This document shows, piece by piece, positions 7,574 through 13,742 of a DNA stretch of 14,896 nt. Source of the stretch: Clostridiaceae bacterium (lineage in GTDB: Bacteria > Bacillota > Clostridia > Oscillospirales > Acutalibacteraceae); the NCBI GenBank assembly GCA_904501685.1, contig CAJGBX010000027.1, forward strand, positions 1-14,896, given 5' to 3'. Within the stretch, counting starts at the first letter, position 1; the number at the start of each line of letters is the position of its first letter. The notes beneath the pieces are model-generated. The model saw only the letters and a list, made by a program, of their open reading frames with translations, was not told the DNA's origin and searched no databases. A program made the translations under genes and the position numbers.

Positions 7574-7612
7574 AACAAAAAACCGTCCTGCAGGACGGTT
7601 TTTTGTTTTAAC
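7569..7612. terminator. 44-bp perfect palindrome terminator
   Basis: The two 22-base halves are exact reverse complements with no spacer, centred on CTGCAG (7588-7593). The ACCGTCC/GGACGGT core is followed by a T run in both directions, so it should work bidirectionally. It ends the RNase-like/LOG operon and contains the LOG stop codon. Confidence 0.9.
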
Positions 7613-7652
7613 GTTCTTATGAAATGATAAAATTCGGGTGGATACTCTGTGC

Positions 7653-7776
7653 CGGCATTATTTCGACCACTGCGAGTGGTGCCCGAAATAATTTGCCGTG
7701 CTCGAGACTTCACAGTCCGAAACGCCTGACGCGGCGTTTCGGCTGCTTCGACGGTAACTTTTGACTTCGCCAAAAG
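7653..7776. repeat. Three hairpins in the spacer before the tRNA genes
   Basis: The first is long and bulged: CGGCA+TTATTTCG+ACCACT (7653-7671) pairs with AGTGGT+CGAAATAA+TGCCG (7675-7698), with bulges at 7681-7683 and 7692-7693. The second has a perfect 10-bp stem, CCGAAACGCC/GGCGTTTCGG (7717-7726 and 7733-7742). The third is CTTTTG/CAAAAG (7758-7763 and 7771-7776). None ends in a T tract. The first shares GTCGAAATAA with hairpin sequence near base 70. I see no gene in 7613-7800. Confidence 0.65.
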
Positions 7777-7800
7777 CCGAAATCCACAAACAACTCTCGA

Positions 7801-7841
7801 CCAAAACAAAAAACCGCCCTATTGGACGGTTTTTGTTTTGG
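7801..7841 (-). terminator. Terminator of the tRNA-Thr/tRNA-Tyr transcript
   Basis: Read on the minus strand, AAAACCGTCC and GGGCGGTTTT pair with one G-U or mismatch around a short loop and run into a T tract. It begins directly at the encoded CCA end of tRNA-Tyr. Its core resembles the terminators at 7569-7612 and 8181-8210. Confidence 0.8.
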
Positions 7842-7923
7842 TGGGAGCGGGTGGATTCGGACCACCGAAGCGAAACGCAACAGATTTACAGTCTGCCCCC
7901 TTTGGCCACTCGGGAACACTCCC
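7839..7923 (-). tRNA. tRNA-Tyr (GUA)
   Basis: The acceptor stem GGGAGTG/CGCTCCC has one G-U pair, discriminator A and genome-encoded CCA (7839-7841). The anticodon loop CTGTAAA gives GUA, and the long variable arm is as expected for class II tRNA-Tyr. The T arm is GGTGG/CCACC with loop TCCGAAT, so position 55 is C instead of the almost universal U (pseudouridine). Position 7860 is the base concerned. It is second in a two-tRNA unit after tRNA-Thr. Confidence 0.92.
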
Positions 7924-7953
7924 ATATTCAGATGTTACCCTCAAAAAACAGGG

Positions 7954-8029
7954 TGGAGCTGGTGGACGGACTTGAACCCCCGACCTGCTGATTACAAATC
8001 AGCTGCTCTACCAACTGAGCTACACCAGC
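7954..8029 (-). tRNA. tRNA-Thr (UGU)
   Basis: The acceptor stem GCTGGTG/CACCAGC is perfect, with discriminator U and encoded CCA. The D arm is GCTC/GAGC; the anticodon stem GCTGA/TCAGC encloses TTTGTAA, anticodon UGU; the T loop is TTCAAGT. The T stem GGGGG/CCGTC has a G-G clash at pair 51-63 (bases 7979 and 7967) as well as a G-U. It is the first gene of the tRNA unit. Confidence 0.92.
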
Positions 8030-8054
8030 ATCTGATGCACTTGAGCGCCTAAAT

Positions 8055-8083
8055 AATATACCACAACAGTTACGCAATGTCAA
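8055..8083 (-). promoter_or_regulatory. tRNA operon promoter
   Basis: On the minus strand a perfect TTGACA (8083 to 8078), a 17-base spacer and TATATT (8060 to 8055) place the start about 18 bases before mature tRNA-Thr. This near-consensus promoter suits a stable-RNA unit. Confidence 0.85.
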
Positions 8084-8180
8084 CTATTATTTTTAAGAAA
8101 TTTTAAAAAATTTAAAATGTTATTTAAAAGATAAGAAACGAAATTTAAATAAGGTTTTTGTTCGTGCTTTTAGGCAGAAA

Positions 8181-8210
8181 CAAAAACCGTCCTCATTGGA
8201 CGGTTTTTTG
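8181..8210 (-). terminator. Terminator of the proBAC operon
   Basis: The stem AAAAACCGTCC/GGACGGTTTTT has a five-base loop (8193-8197) and lies 11 bases past the proC stop on the minus strand, with a T run following in that direction. Confidence 0.88.
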
Positions 8211-8220
8211 AATCGGATGC

Positions 8221-9021
8221 TTATTTTTGACCGAGCTCTTTAGTCCTTTTAAAGCTTGCTAAGACGGCACTGATGCAGGTGTCCTTAAGATTAAGGCTTT
8301 CCAGCACCTTTACACCCTCGATTGTACTGCCGTTTGGACTGCAAACAGCATTTTTTAATTCCTCGGGACTGATTCCTGTTTCTTTGACCATTTTTGCGGC
8401 ACCTAAAACAGTCTCTGCGGCATAAATTAATGCCTGTTCTCTTAGTAAGCCGCATTTTACACCGCCGTCGGCTAAGGCATCAATGAACATATAAACGAAT
8501 GCAGGACCGCAGCCTGAAACGGCACATCCGGCATCAATAAGTGTTTCGTCAATTGAATCCAAGGTACCTGCCGAGGCCATTGAATTTAAGAAAAGCTGAA
8601 CCTGCTCATTTGTGACGTTTTCACTTTGACAGTAAAGTATCATTCCGTTTTCTACTGCCGCAGGTGTATTGGGCATAATGCGGATTATCGGATAGTCACC
8701 GCCTGCCATTTCCTTTAATGACTCTATAGTGACACCTGCTGCCATTGAAACTAAACAGAAATTTTGATGTCTGACGCTTAATATGTGTTTTAAGTCGGCC
8801 AACACAGAAGACAAGACCTGAGGCTTAACGCCTAAAAAGATAAGGTCGCAGCCTGCGGCGATATCGACGTTATAAAGAGCCTTTGCGCCGATTTGCTTGG
8901 CTAAATCCTCAGCTTTTTCAAAGCTGTAATCTGCTAAATAAATTTCATTTTCAGATTTTGCGGCAGCTTTTGCCAAGGTGCCGCCCATATTTCCGCAACC
9001 GATAAATCCGATTTTACTCAT
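8221..9021 (-). CDS. proC: Pyrroline-5-carboxylate reductase ProC
   Basis: This 266-residue enzyme reduces 1-pyrroline-5-carboxylate to proline with NAD(P)H, the last step of proline synthesis in the cytoplasm. The N-terminal Rossmann motif is IGFIGCGNMGG (residues 4-14). RIMPNTPAAV follows mid-protein, and the C-terminal helical domain has the signature from SGCGPAFVYMFIDALADGG to SPNGSTIEG. Length is normal for the family. AGAGGAG stands about seven bases before the ATG. It is the last gene of the proB-proA-proC unit, 12 bases after proA, and is followed by a terminator. Confidence 0.95.
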   Translation of the reverse strand: MSKIGFIGCGNMGGTLAKAAAKSENEIYLADYSFEKAEDLAKQIGAKALYNVDIAAGCDLIFLGVKPQVLSSVLADLKHILSVRHQNFCLVSMAAGVTIESLKEMAGGDYPIIRIMPNTPAAVENGMILYCQSENVTNEQVQLFLNSMASAGTLDSIDETLIDAGCAVSGCGPAFVYMFIDALADGGVKCGLLREQALIYAAETVLGAAKMVKETGISPEELKNAVCSPNGSTIEGVKVLESLNLKDTCISAVLASFKRTKELGQK

Positions 9022-9033
9022 TTTGTTCTCCTC

Positions 9034-10290
9034 TTAGCGTGTTTGTCCGTTTCCGCGGATAATGTATTTATAAGAGGTCAATTCCTTTAACCCCATAGGA
9101 CCTCTTGCGTGTAATTTTTGGGTTGAAATACCCATTTCACAACCTAAACCGAACTCACCGCCGTCGGTGAAACGGGTAGAGGCGTTGACATACACCGCCG
9201 CACTGTCAACAAGCAGTGTGAAGCGGTTGGCATTGTCGGTGCTTTCGGTGACGATACACTCACTGTGTCCGGTGGAATGAGCCGAAATATGGTCAATTGC
9301 CTCGGCTACACTGTCAACGATTTTAACACCTAAAATATAATCTAAAAACTCGGTATCGAAATCGGTATCTGAGGCCTTAGTACCGTCAATGATTTTTTGT
9401 GACCTTTCACAAAGACGCAGTTCAACAGGTGAAAGACCGTTTTCGATTCTTTTATCAACTAAGCGTTCCTTTAAAAGCGGTAAAAATTTATCCGCAACGG
9501 TACGGTTAACCAAGCAAACCTCAGCCGCATTACATACAGAGGGACGGCTTGTTTTGGCGTTTTCCACAATGTTCAAGGCCTTTTCGATATCGGCCGACCC
9601 GTCAACATAAATATGGCATATACCGGTGCCGGTTTCAATACAAGGAACCTTGGCGTTTTCAACGCAAGAGCGAATTAATCCTGCACCGCCTCTTGGAATA
9701 AGCATATCGACGTAGCCGACAGCCGTCATAAGGTCGGTGGCACTTTGGCGTGTTGTGTCGGTTATCAGGCTCACAGTGTTTTCAGGAAAGCCGGCGGTTA
9801 CAACACCCTCACGTAATGCTTTTATTATTTCAAGGTTTGAATTTATAGCCTCTTTTCCGCCTCGAAGTACACACACGTTGCCTGCCTTAATGCTTAAAGC
9901 GGCGGCATCCGAGGTTACATTGGGTCGACTTTCGTAAATCATTGCAAGCAGTCCCAACGGTACCGAAACCTTTTTAATTTCAAGTCCGTTCGGACGGCTG
10001 ACGGTAGTTAAAACCTCACCTAACGGGTCAGGAAGTGCTGTTACCTCAACCATAGCATCTGCCATGGCATAAATCCTCTGCTTATTTAAGGTCAGTCGGT
10101 CAATCATTACGGGTGAGATTTTGCCGGTTGCATTAATTATATCAATTTCGTTTGCCGAAATGATTTCGCCACAGTGCTTTTTCAGGCTTTCTGCCATTTT
10201 TATAAGTGCAAGATTTCTTTGCTCACCGCTTGAGGCGGCAATTGAAGCCTTACATTCCTTGGCTTTTTGCAGTATCTTTAATGTTGTCAT
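9034..10290 (-). CDS. proA: Gamma-glutamyl phosphate reductase ProA
   Basis: This 418-residue NADPH-dependent enzyme converts glutamyl-5-phosphate to glutamate-5-semialdehyde. It has the aldehyde-dehydrogenase fold with VPLGLLAMIYESRPNV (110-125), LRGGKEAINSN (142-152), PRGGAGLI (199-206) and the nucleophile in SVCNAAE (251-257, Cys253). The C-terminal FTDGGEFGLGCEMGISTQK segment is also typical. The ATG at 10290 is chosen because the protein then begins MTTLKILQKAKE at normal length; the longer open frame would run through the proB C-terminus. The gap to proB is four bases with a poor ribosome site, so coupling to proB translation is likely. Confidence 0.95.
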   Translation of the reverse strand: MTTLKILQKAKECKASIAASSGEQRNLALIKMAESLKKHCGEIISANEIDIINATGKISPVMIDRLTLNKQRIYAMADAMVEVTALPDPLGEVLTTVSRPNGLEIKKVSVPLGLLAMIYESRPNVTSDAAALSIKAGNVCVLRGGKEAINSNLEIIKALREGVVTAGFPENTVSLITDTTRQSATDLMTAVGYVDMLIPRGGAGLIRSCVENAKVPCIETGTGICHIYVDGSADIEKALNIVENAKTSRPSVCNAAEVCLVNRTVADKFLPLLKERLVDKRIENGLSPVELRLCERSQKIIDGTKASDTDFDTEFLDYILGVKIVDSVAEAIDHISAHSTGHSECIVTESTDNANRFTLLVDSAAVYVNASTRFTDGGEFGLGCEMGISTQKLHARGPMGLKELTSYKYIIRGNGQTR

Positions 10291-10294
10291 TTTG

Positions 10295-11062
10295 TCACCG
10301 CTTTCCGTAAAAGTGGGTGCCGATAAGCCTGCCGTCGGCAATATCATACAATGCCTCAGGGTCGTTACCGTCGGTAATAACCATATCAATATGGTTTTCC
10401 ATACACATTTTTGCGGCCTTGATTTTGGTCTGCATACCGCCGGTACCTAACGAGGAGCCGGCACCGCCGCCTAATGCCTCAATTTCCTCGGTGATTTCAT
10501 AAACCTTATCAATCAGCTTGGCATCAGTATTTTTGTGCGGGTCGTCAGTGTAAAGACCCTTTATATCCGATAAAAGGATAAGCAGGTCGGCCTTAGCCTC
10601 AACAGCAACTATTGCCGACAAAGTATCGTTATCGCCGACCGAGATTTCATCGGTGGCAATGGTGTCGTTTTCGTTTATGACCGGCAGAACATTAAGTTCA
10701 AGCAGTCGGTTTAAAGTGTTATGGAAGTTTTGACTGCGGGTTTCATTGTCAAGGTCACTGCCGGTAAGTAAAATCTGAGCAATTATATGTCCGTATTCCG
10801 AAAATTCCTTATCGTATACGTACATCAGTTCGCACTGACCGATAGCGGCTGCTGCCTGCTTGGTGGGAACATCCTTCGGCTTTTCGGTCAAGCCAAGCTT
10901 ACCGACGCCCATACCTATAGCGCCTGAAGATACCAAAATCAGCTCGTGGCCGGCGTTTTTAAGGTCGCTCATAACACGGCAAAGCTTTTCAACGTGACGG
11001 ATATTTAAATTTCCGGTTTTGTGGGTTAGGGTCGATGTACCAACCTTGATTACAATTCTCAT
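10295..11062 (-). CDS. proB: Glutamate 5-kinase ProB, short form without PUA domain
   Basis: This 255-residue enzyme phosphorylates glutamate with ATP, the committed step of proline synthesis. It shows the amino-acid-kinase fold: VIKVGTSTLTH (4-14), ILVSSGAIGMG (42-52), VINENDTIATDE (128-139), SVGDNDTLSA (141-150), LLSDIKGLYTDDP (163-175) and GTGGMQTKIKAA (207-218). It stops after the kinase domain; the longer E. coli type carries a C-terminal PUA domain, absent here. The ATG at 11062 gives the standard MRIVIKVGT start, with GAGG about nine bases upstream; an in-frame TTG 18 bases earlier is less likely. It heads the proBAC operon. Confidence 0.95.
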   Translation of the reverse strand: MRIVIKVGTSTLTHKTGNLNIRHVEKLCRVMSDLKNAGHELILVSSGAIGMGVGKLGLTEKPKDVPTKQAAAAIGQCELMYVYDKEFSEYGHIIAQILLTGSDLDNETRSQNFHNTLNRLLELNVLPVINENDTIATDEISVGDNDTLSAIVAVEAKADLLILLSDIKGLYTDDPHKNTDAKLIDKVYEITEEIEALGGGAGSSLGTGGMQTKIKAAKMCMENHIDMVITDGNDPEALYDIADGRLIGTHFYGKR

Positions 11063-11097
11063 TCCTATTACCTCATACAATTTTACATTTATCTAAT

Positions 11098-11126
11098 ATT
11101 ATACACTCTCTTTTTATGACTTTCAA
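11098..11126 (-). promoter_or_regulatory. proBAC operon promoter
   Basis: On the minus strand TTGAAA (11126 to 11121), a 17-base spacer and a perfect TATAAT (11103 to 11098) give a start near 11091, about 29 bases before the proB ATG. I see no riboswitch or T-box in this short leader. Confidence 0.82.
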
Positions 11127-11181
11127 GATTAATTGTATAAATAAAAAGCCTAAATGTAAATGGTTTTGGAAAATATGTCTA

Positions 11182-11210
11182 TTGCTTTTTGGTCAATTAA
11201 ATGTTAAAAT
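11182..11210 (+). promoter_or_regulatory. Promoter of the decarboxylase-subunit genes
   Basis: TTGCTT (11182-11187), a 17-base spacer and TAAAAT (11205-11210) with an extended-10 TGT at 11202-11204. The same TGTTAAAATAT string recurs in the CarD promoter at 12760-12770. Confidence 0.68.
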
Positions 11211-11242
11211 ATTTAAAATTTTATTTTCAGGAGGAAATTTTT

Positions 11243-12334
11243 GTGGATATTTTATGGAAAAATCTGCTTGAGTTTACCTGGCAGGACGGAGTAATGTTGC
11301 TTATCGGTGCATTACTGATTTACCTTGCCATTAAAAAGGAAATGGAGCCCACACTGCTTTTACCTATGGGCTTCGGTACACTGCTTGTTAATATTCCTTT
11401 GTCGGATGCATTAACCGGACCTATTAGGGAACTTTACAATGCAGGTATAGCGAATGAGCTGTTCCCGTTGCTTTTGTTTATCGGTATCGGTGCAATGATT
11501 GACTTTGGTCCGTTGCTTTCTAACCCGAAGCTTATGCTTTTCGGTGCCGCTGCTCAGTTCGGTATATTCTTTACTCTTTTTATGGCAAGAATGTTCTTCC
11601 CGGAGATTGATGCTGCTTCAATTGCCATTATCGGTGCTGCCGACGGTCCCACCTCGATTGCCGTTGCCAATACCTTAGGCTCGCAGTATGTCGGTGCAAT
11701 TACGGTTGCCGCTTACTCGTATATGGCGCTGGTTCCCATTATTCAGCCGCCGGTTATTAAGATGCTCACAACTAAGAAGGAACGTATGATTCGTATGCCC
11801 TATGAGCAGAAGTCGGTTTCCAAGCTTACACGTATTATGTTCCCCATTATCATTACGGTTGTTGTATCTGCTATTATTCCGCAGGCAACAGCACTTATCG
11901 GCTTCTTGATGTTCGGTAACCTTATCCGTGAATGCGGTGTACTTGATTCGCTTTCCGAAACCGCTCAGAAGGTTTTGGCTAACCTTGTTACCATTTTCCT
12001 CGGTATTTCGGTTGCTTTCAATATGACCTCGGATAAGTTCTTAAAGCTTGATACGTTGCTTATTATGGGACTCGGTCTTGTTGCATTTATCTTCGATACT
12101 GCAGGCGGTGTTCTGTTTGCAAAATTCCTCAATTTGTTTATGAAGAAAAAGGTTAATCCTATGATTGGCGCTGCAGGTATTTCAGCATTCCCGATGTCGG
12201 GCAGAATTGTTCATAAAATGGGACTTCAGGAGGACCCGCAGAACTTTTTACTGATGCATTCAATCGGTGTTAACGTATCGGGTCAGATTGCCTCGGTTAT
12301 CGCAGGCGGTATTATCCTTAACTTCTTTGCATAA
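11243..12334 (+). CDS. Na+-translocating decarboxylase beta subunit (OadB/GcdB/MmdB family)
   Basis: This 363-residue multi-spanning membrane protein would couple decarboxylation of a carboxybiotin to Na+ export. Family signatures are clear: GAADGPTSIAVANTLGS (131-147, containing the conserved membrane Asp134 of the ion path), IQPPVIKML (167-175), and near the C-terminus NPMIGAAGISAFPMSGRIV (305-323), DPQNFLLMHSIGVNVSGQI (331-349). About nine to eleven hydrophobic segments cover the chain. The GTG start at 11243 is set by AGGAGG at 11229-11234; the in-frame ATG 42 bases earlier falls in the promoter and lies upstream of that site. The substrate (oxaloacetate, methylmalonyl-CoA, glutaconyl-CoA) cannot be told from this subunit alone. 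The gamma-like gene follows after 13 bases; no carboxyltransferase or biotin carrier is nearby. Confidence 0.9.
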   Translation: MDILWKNLLEFTWQDGVMLLIGALLIYLAIKKEMEPTLLLPMGFGTLLVNIPLSDALTGPIRELYNAGIANELFPLLLFIGIGAMIDFGPLLSNPKLMLFGAAAQFGIFFTLFMARMFFPEIDAASIAIIGAADGPTSIAVANTLGSQYVGAITVAAYSYMALVPIIQPPVIKMLTTKKERMIRMPYEQKSVSKLTRIMFPIIITVVVSAIIPQATALIGFLMFGNLIRECGVLDSLSETAQKVLANLVTIFLGISVAFNMTSDKFLKLDTLLIMGLGLVAFIFDTAGGVLFAKFLNLFMKKKVNPMIGAAGISAFPMSGRIVHKMGLQEDPQNFLLMHSIGVNVSGQIASVIAGGIILNFFA

Positions 12335-12347
12335 GGCGGTGTGAGAT

Positions 12348-12566
12348 ATGAAATTATTAAATATGTTTTTAAATCTTCTCAGTGCTGATTCGTATCCTGT
12401 TGAAACGATAGTAGAAAAGGGTGAAAAGGGTTTGCAATGGCACCCTGAAAAGGCACTTGATACACTCCCTAATATGGGTAAGGGTATGCTGGTTATCTTT
12501 GTTATCATAGGTGTTATTATTCTTGCAACCCTTGTAATAAATAAGGTTTTTTCAAATAAAAAATAA
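12348..12566 (+). CDS. Small OadG-like membrane subunit
   Basis: This 72-residue protein has a single transmembrane helix near residues 47-65 (MLVIFVIIGVIILATLVIN), preceded by NMGKG and followed by a short lysine-rich tail. Size, topology, the glycine-methionine entry to the helix, and the position after a decarboxylase beta subunit match OadG/MmdD-type gamma or delta subunits, which assemble the complex in the membrane. The N-terminal 45 residues are charged and I do not recognise them. The ribosome site (AAGGCGGTG) is moderate. The assignment rests largely on context. Confidence 0.7.
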   Translation: MKLLNMFLNLLSADSYPVETIVEKGEKGLQWHPEKALDTLPNMGKGMLVIFVIIGVIILATLVINKVFSNKK

Positions 12567-12591
12567 GGATAGCAGAATATAAGTATACTTC

Positions 12592-12623
12592 AAAATCCCC
12601 GTCCTTCAGACGGGGATTTTTTT
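12592..12623 (+). terminator. Terminator after the decarboxylase-subunit genes
   Basis: The stem AAAATCCCCGTC/GACGGGGATTTT (12592-12603 and 12609-12620) has a five-base loop, with seven T's in a row at 12617-12623. Confidence 0.93.
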
Positions 12624-12739
12624 GCTTAAAATTTATAAAGTGTGTCAATAATTATGTATAATTCAAGCTTGTTAATAATTAAATGGCGAATTAAACTTAA
12701 AATTTAAAAAGTTGTGTAAAAATTTGTCGAATTTGTGCA

Positions 12740-12768
12740 TTACAATTTTTGCCAAAACGTGTTAAAAT
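12740..12768 (+). promoter_or_regulatory. CarD gene promoter
   Basis: TTACAA (12740-12745), a 17-base spacer and TAAAAT (12763-12768) preceded by TGT (12760-12762), an extended -10. The rest of 12624-12813 is AT-rich; it includes a small palindrome AATTAT/ATAATT (12650-12663) that contains a TATAAT and could be a second, weaker promoter. Confidence 0.6.
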
Positions 12769-12813
12769 ATAGAAAATGAAAAAAATTCTTCGGCTTTATT
12801 AGGTGGTGCAACT

Positions 12814-13320
12814 GTGCTCAAGTTAAATGAAAAGGTAGTTTACGGAACAACCGGTGTTTGTGTTGTAGACAGTGTTGAAAACAAGCGTATAGGCAGACAA
12901 ACAAAGAGCTATTATGTCTTAAAGCCTATTTCTCAGGCAACTGCTACCGTCTATCTTCCGGCCGATAATGAAAAGCTGTTAAGTAAGGTTAGAGCGATTT
13001 TGTCGGCGGACGATATTAAGCTGATTTTAAAAGGTTTAAATGAGGAGCCGGATGTTTGGGCTGATAATGATAATGAGCGCCGCTTAAAATTTTCATCAAT
13101 GATCTCCTCGGGAGACCGTAAGGACTGTTTGTTGATTATGAGGTGTTTGCGTAACCGTCAGCGTTTTTTGTCCGGCAGCGGCAAGCGCTTGCATATCGCT
13201 GACGAGCGTGCTTTAAAAGAGGTTGAGCGTTTAATTTATGATGAGTTTTCAATAGCACTTGATATAAGACCTGAAGAGGTTAATTCCTTTATTAACAATG
13301 AATTAAACAGTGAAATATAG
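12814..13320 (+). CDS. CarD/CdnL-type RNA polymerase-binding regulator
   Basis: This is a 168-residue protein. Residues 1-60 form the CarD/TRCF RNA-polymerase interaction domain: LNEKVVYGTTGVCVVDSVEN, then a YYVLKPISQATATVYLPADN strand pair. Residues 70-165 are a helical domain as in CarD/CdnL proteins, with a RKDCLLIMRCLRNRQR helix in the middle and KEVERLIYDEFSIAL toward the end. Known members stabilise the open promoter complex, often at rRNA promoters. The GTG start follows AGGTGG (12801-12806) with seven bases between. It is monocistronic, with its own promoter and terminator. Its direct targets cannot be read from sequence. Confidence 0.88.
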   Translation: MLKLNEKVVYGTTGVCVVDSVENKRIGRQTKSYYVLKPISQATATVYLPADNEKLLSKVRAILSADDIKLILKGLNEEPDVWADNDNERRLKFSSMISSGDRKDCLLIMRCLRNRQRFLSGSGKRLHIADERALKEVERLIYDEFSIALDIRPEEVNSFINNELNSEI

Positions 13321-13351
13321 GTAATATAACTTAATATTTATGAAATGCAAG

Positions 13352-13396
13352 AACCGTTGAGGTGCTCCCCCTAAGGAAGGTGCCTCAACGGTTTTT
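13352..13396 (+). terminator. Terminator of the CarD gene
   Basis: The stem AACCGTTGAGG/CCTCAACGGTT (13352-13362 and 13383-13393) has an unusually long 20-base loop rich in C and G (13363-13382) and a short T run. Confidence 0.8.
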
Positions 13397-13742
13397 GTGC
13401 GTAGTTTCAATAAATTGTGTGTAACAGTGCTTAACATAAATTTAATAATCAATTATTTGTATACGTTTAGTAATCCACGTTATCCACATAGTTATCCACA
13501 TCAAATTAGCGTAAAATAAAGGAAAACACTGTCGAAATAATCGCAGACGGTTGAAAACAATGTGGAAAAGTCTAAAAACTTAAAAGGTTATTTAGTTTAC
13601 ATAAATCTATATAAAGCAGATACAAACGCGTTAATATACATTTTGTATATAAGGGAAGACTTGACAAATTGTTGCACCAACGTTGCCCTTTATTACGGCA
13701 TTAAACGGAAGCTGTATTTTGCTATTATAGGAGGTAAAATTA
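13397..13742. other. 346-base non-coding stretch before the phage-like gene
   Basis: Besides the DnaA-box cluster it holds one copy of GTCGAAATAA (13531-13540), a perfect inverted repeat ATATACA/TGTATAT with a TTT loop (13634-13650), and an isolated consensus TTGACA (13661-13666) without a good -10 at normal spacing. AGGAGGT at 13729-13735 belongs to the next gene. I see no convincing coding sequence or known structured RNA. Confidence 0.5.
13416..13569. promoter_or_regulatory. DnaA-box cluster
   Basis: Two exact consensus TTATCCACA boxes occur at 13480-13488 and 13492-13500. A degenerate TAATCCACG is adjacent at 13471-13479. On the minus strand are TTTTCCACA (13561-13569) and TTACACACA (13416-13424), each one base off consensus. 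The surroundings are AT-rich. This looks like a DnaA-binding region. No replication-initiator gene is visible here, so a chromosomal oriC is not claimed. Confidence 0.55.

Noticed and set aside
7710..8052. Several open frames on both strands over the tRNA genes
   Set aside because: They are translations of tRNA-Tyr, tRNA-Thr and terminator sequence, a common source of false proteins.
8153..8188. Alternative pairing GGTTTTTGTT with AACAAAAACC next to the proC terminator, as an antiterminator
   Set aside because: It lies past the end of the minus-strand operon and leads no plus-strand gene; it follows from A/T-run composition.
10291..10389. N-terminal extension of ProA by 33 residues
   Set aside because: It would lie within the proB C-terminal coding region; the ATG at 10290 gives the normal family length.
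11201..11242. Upstream ATG for the decarboxylase beta subunit
   Set aside because: It falls in the promoter -10 region and lies before the AGGAGG that fits the GTG at 11243.
13399..13742. Chromosomal replication origin
   Set aside because: No dnaA, dnaN, recF or gyrB nearby; DnaA boxes alone are not enough.
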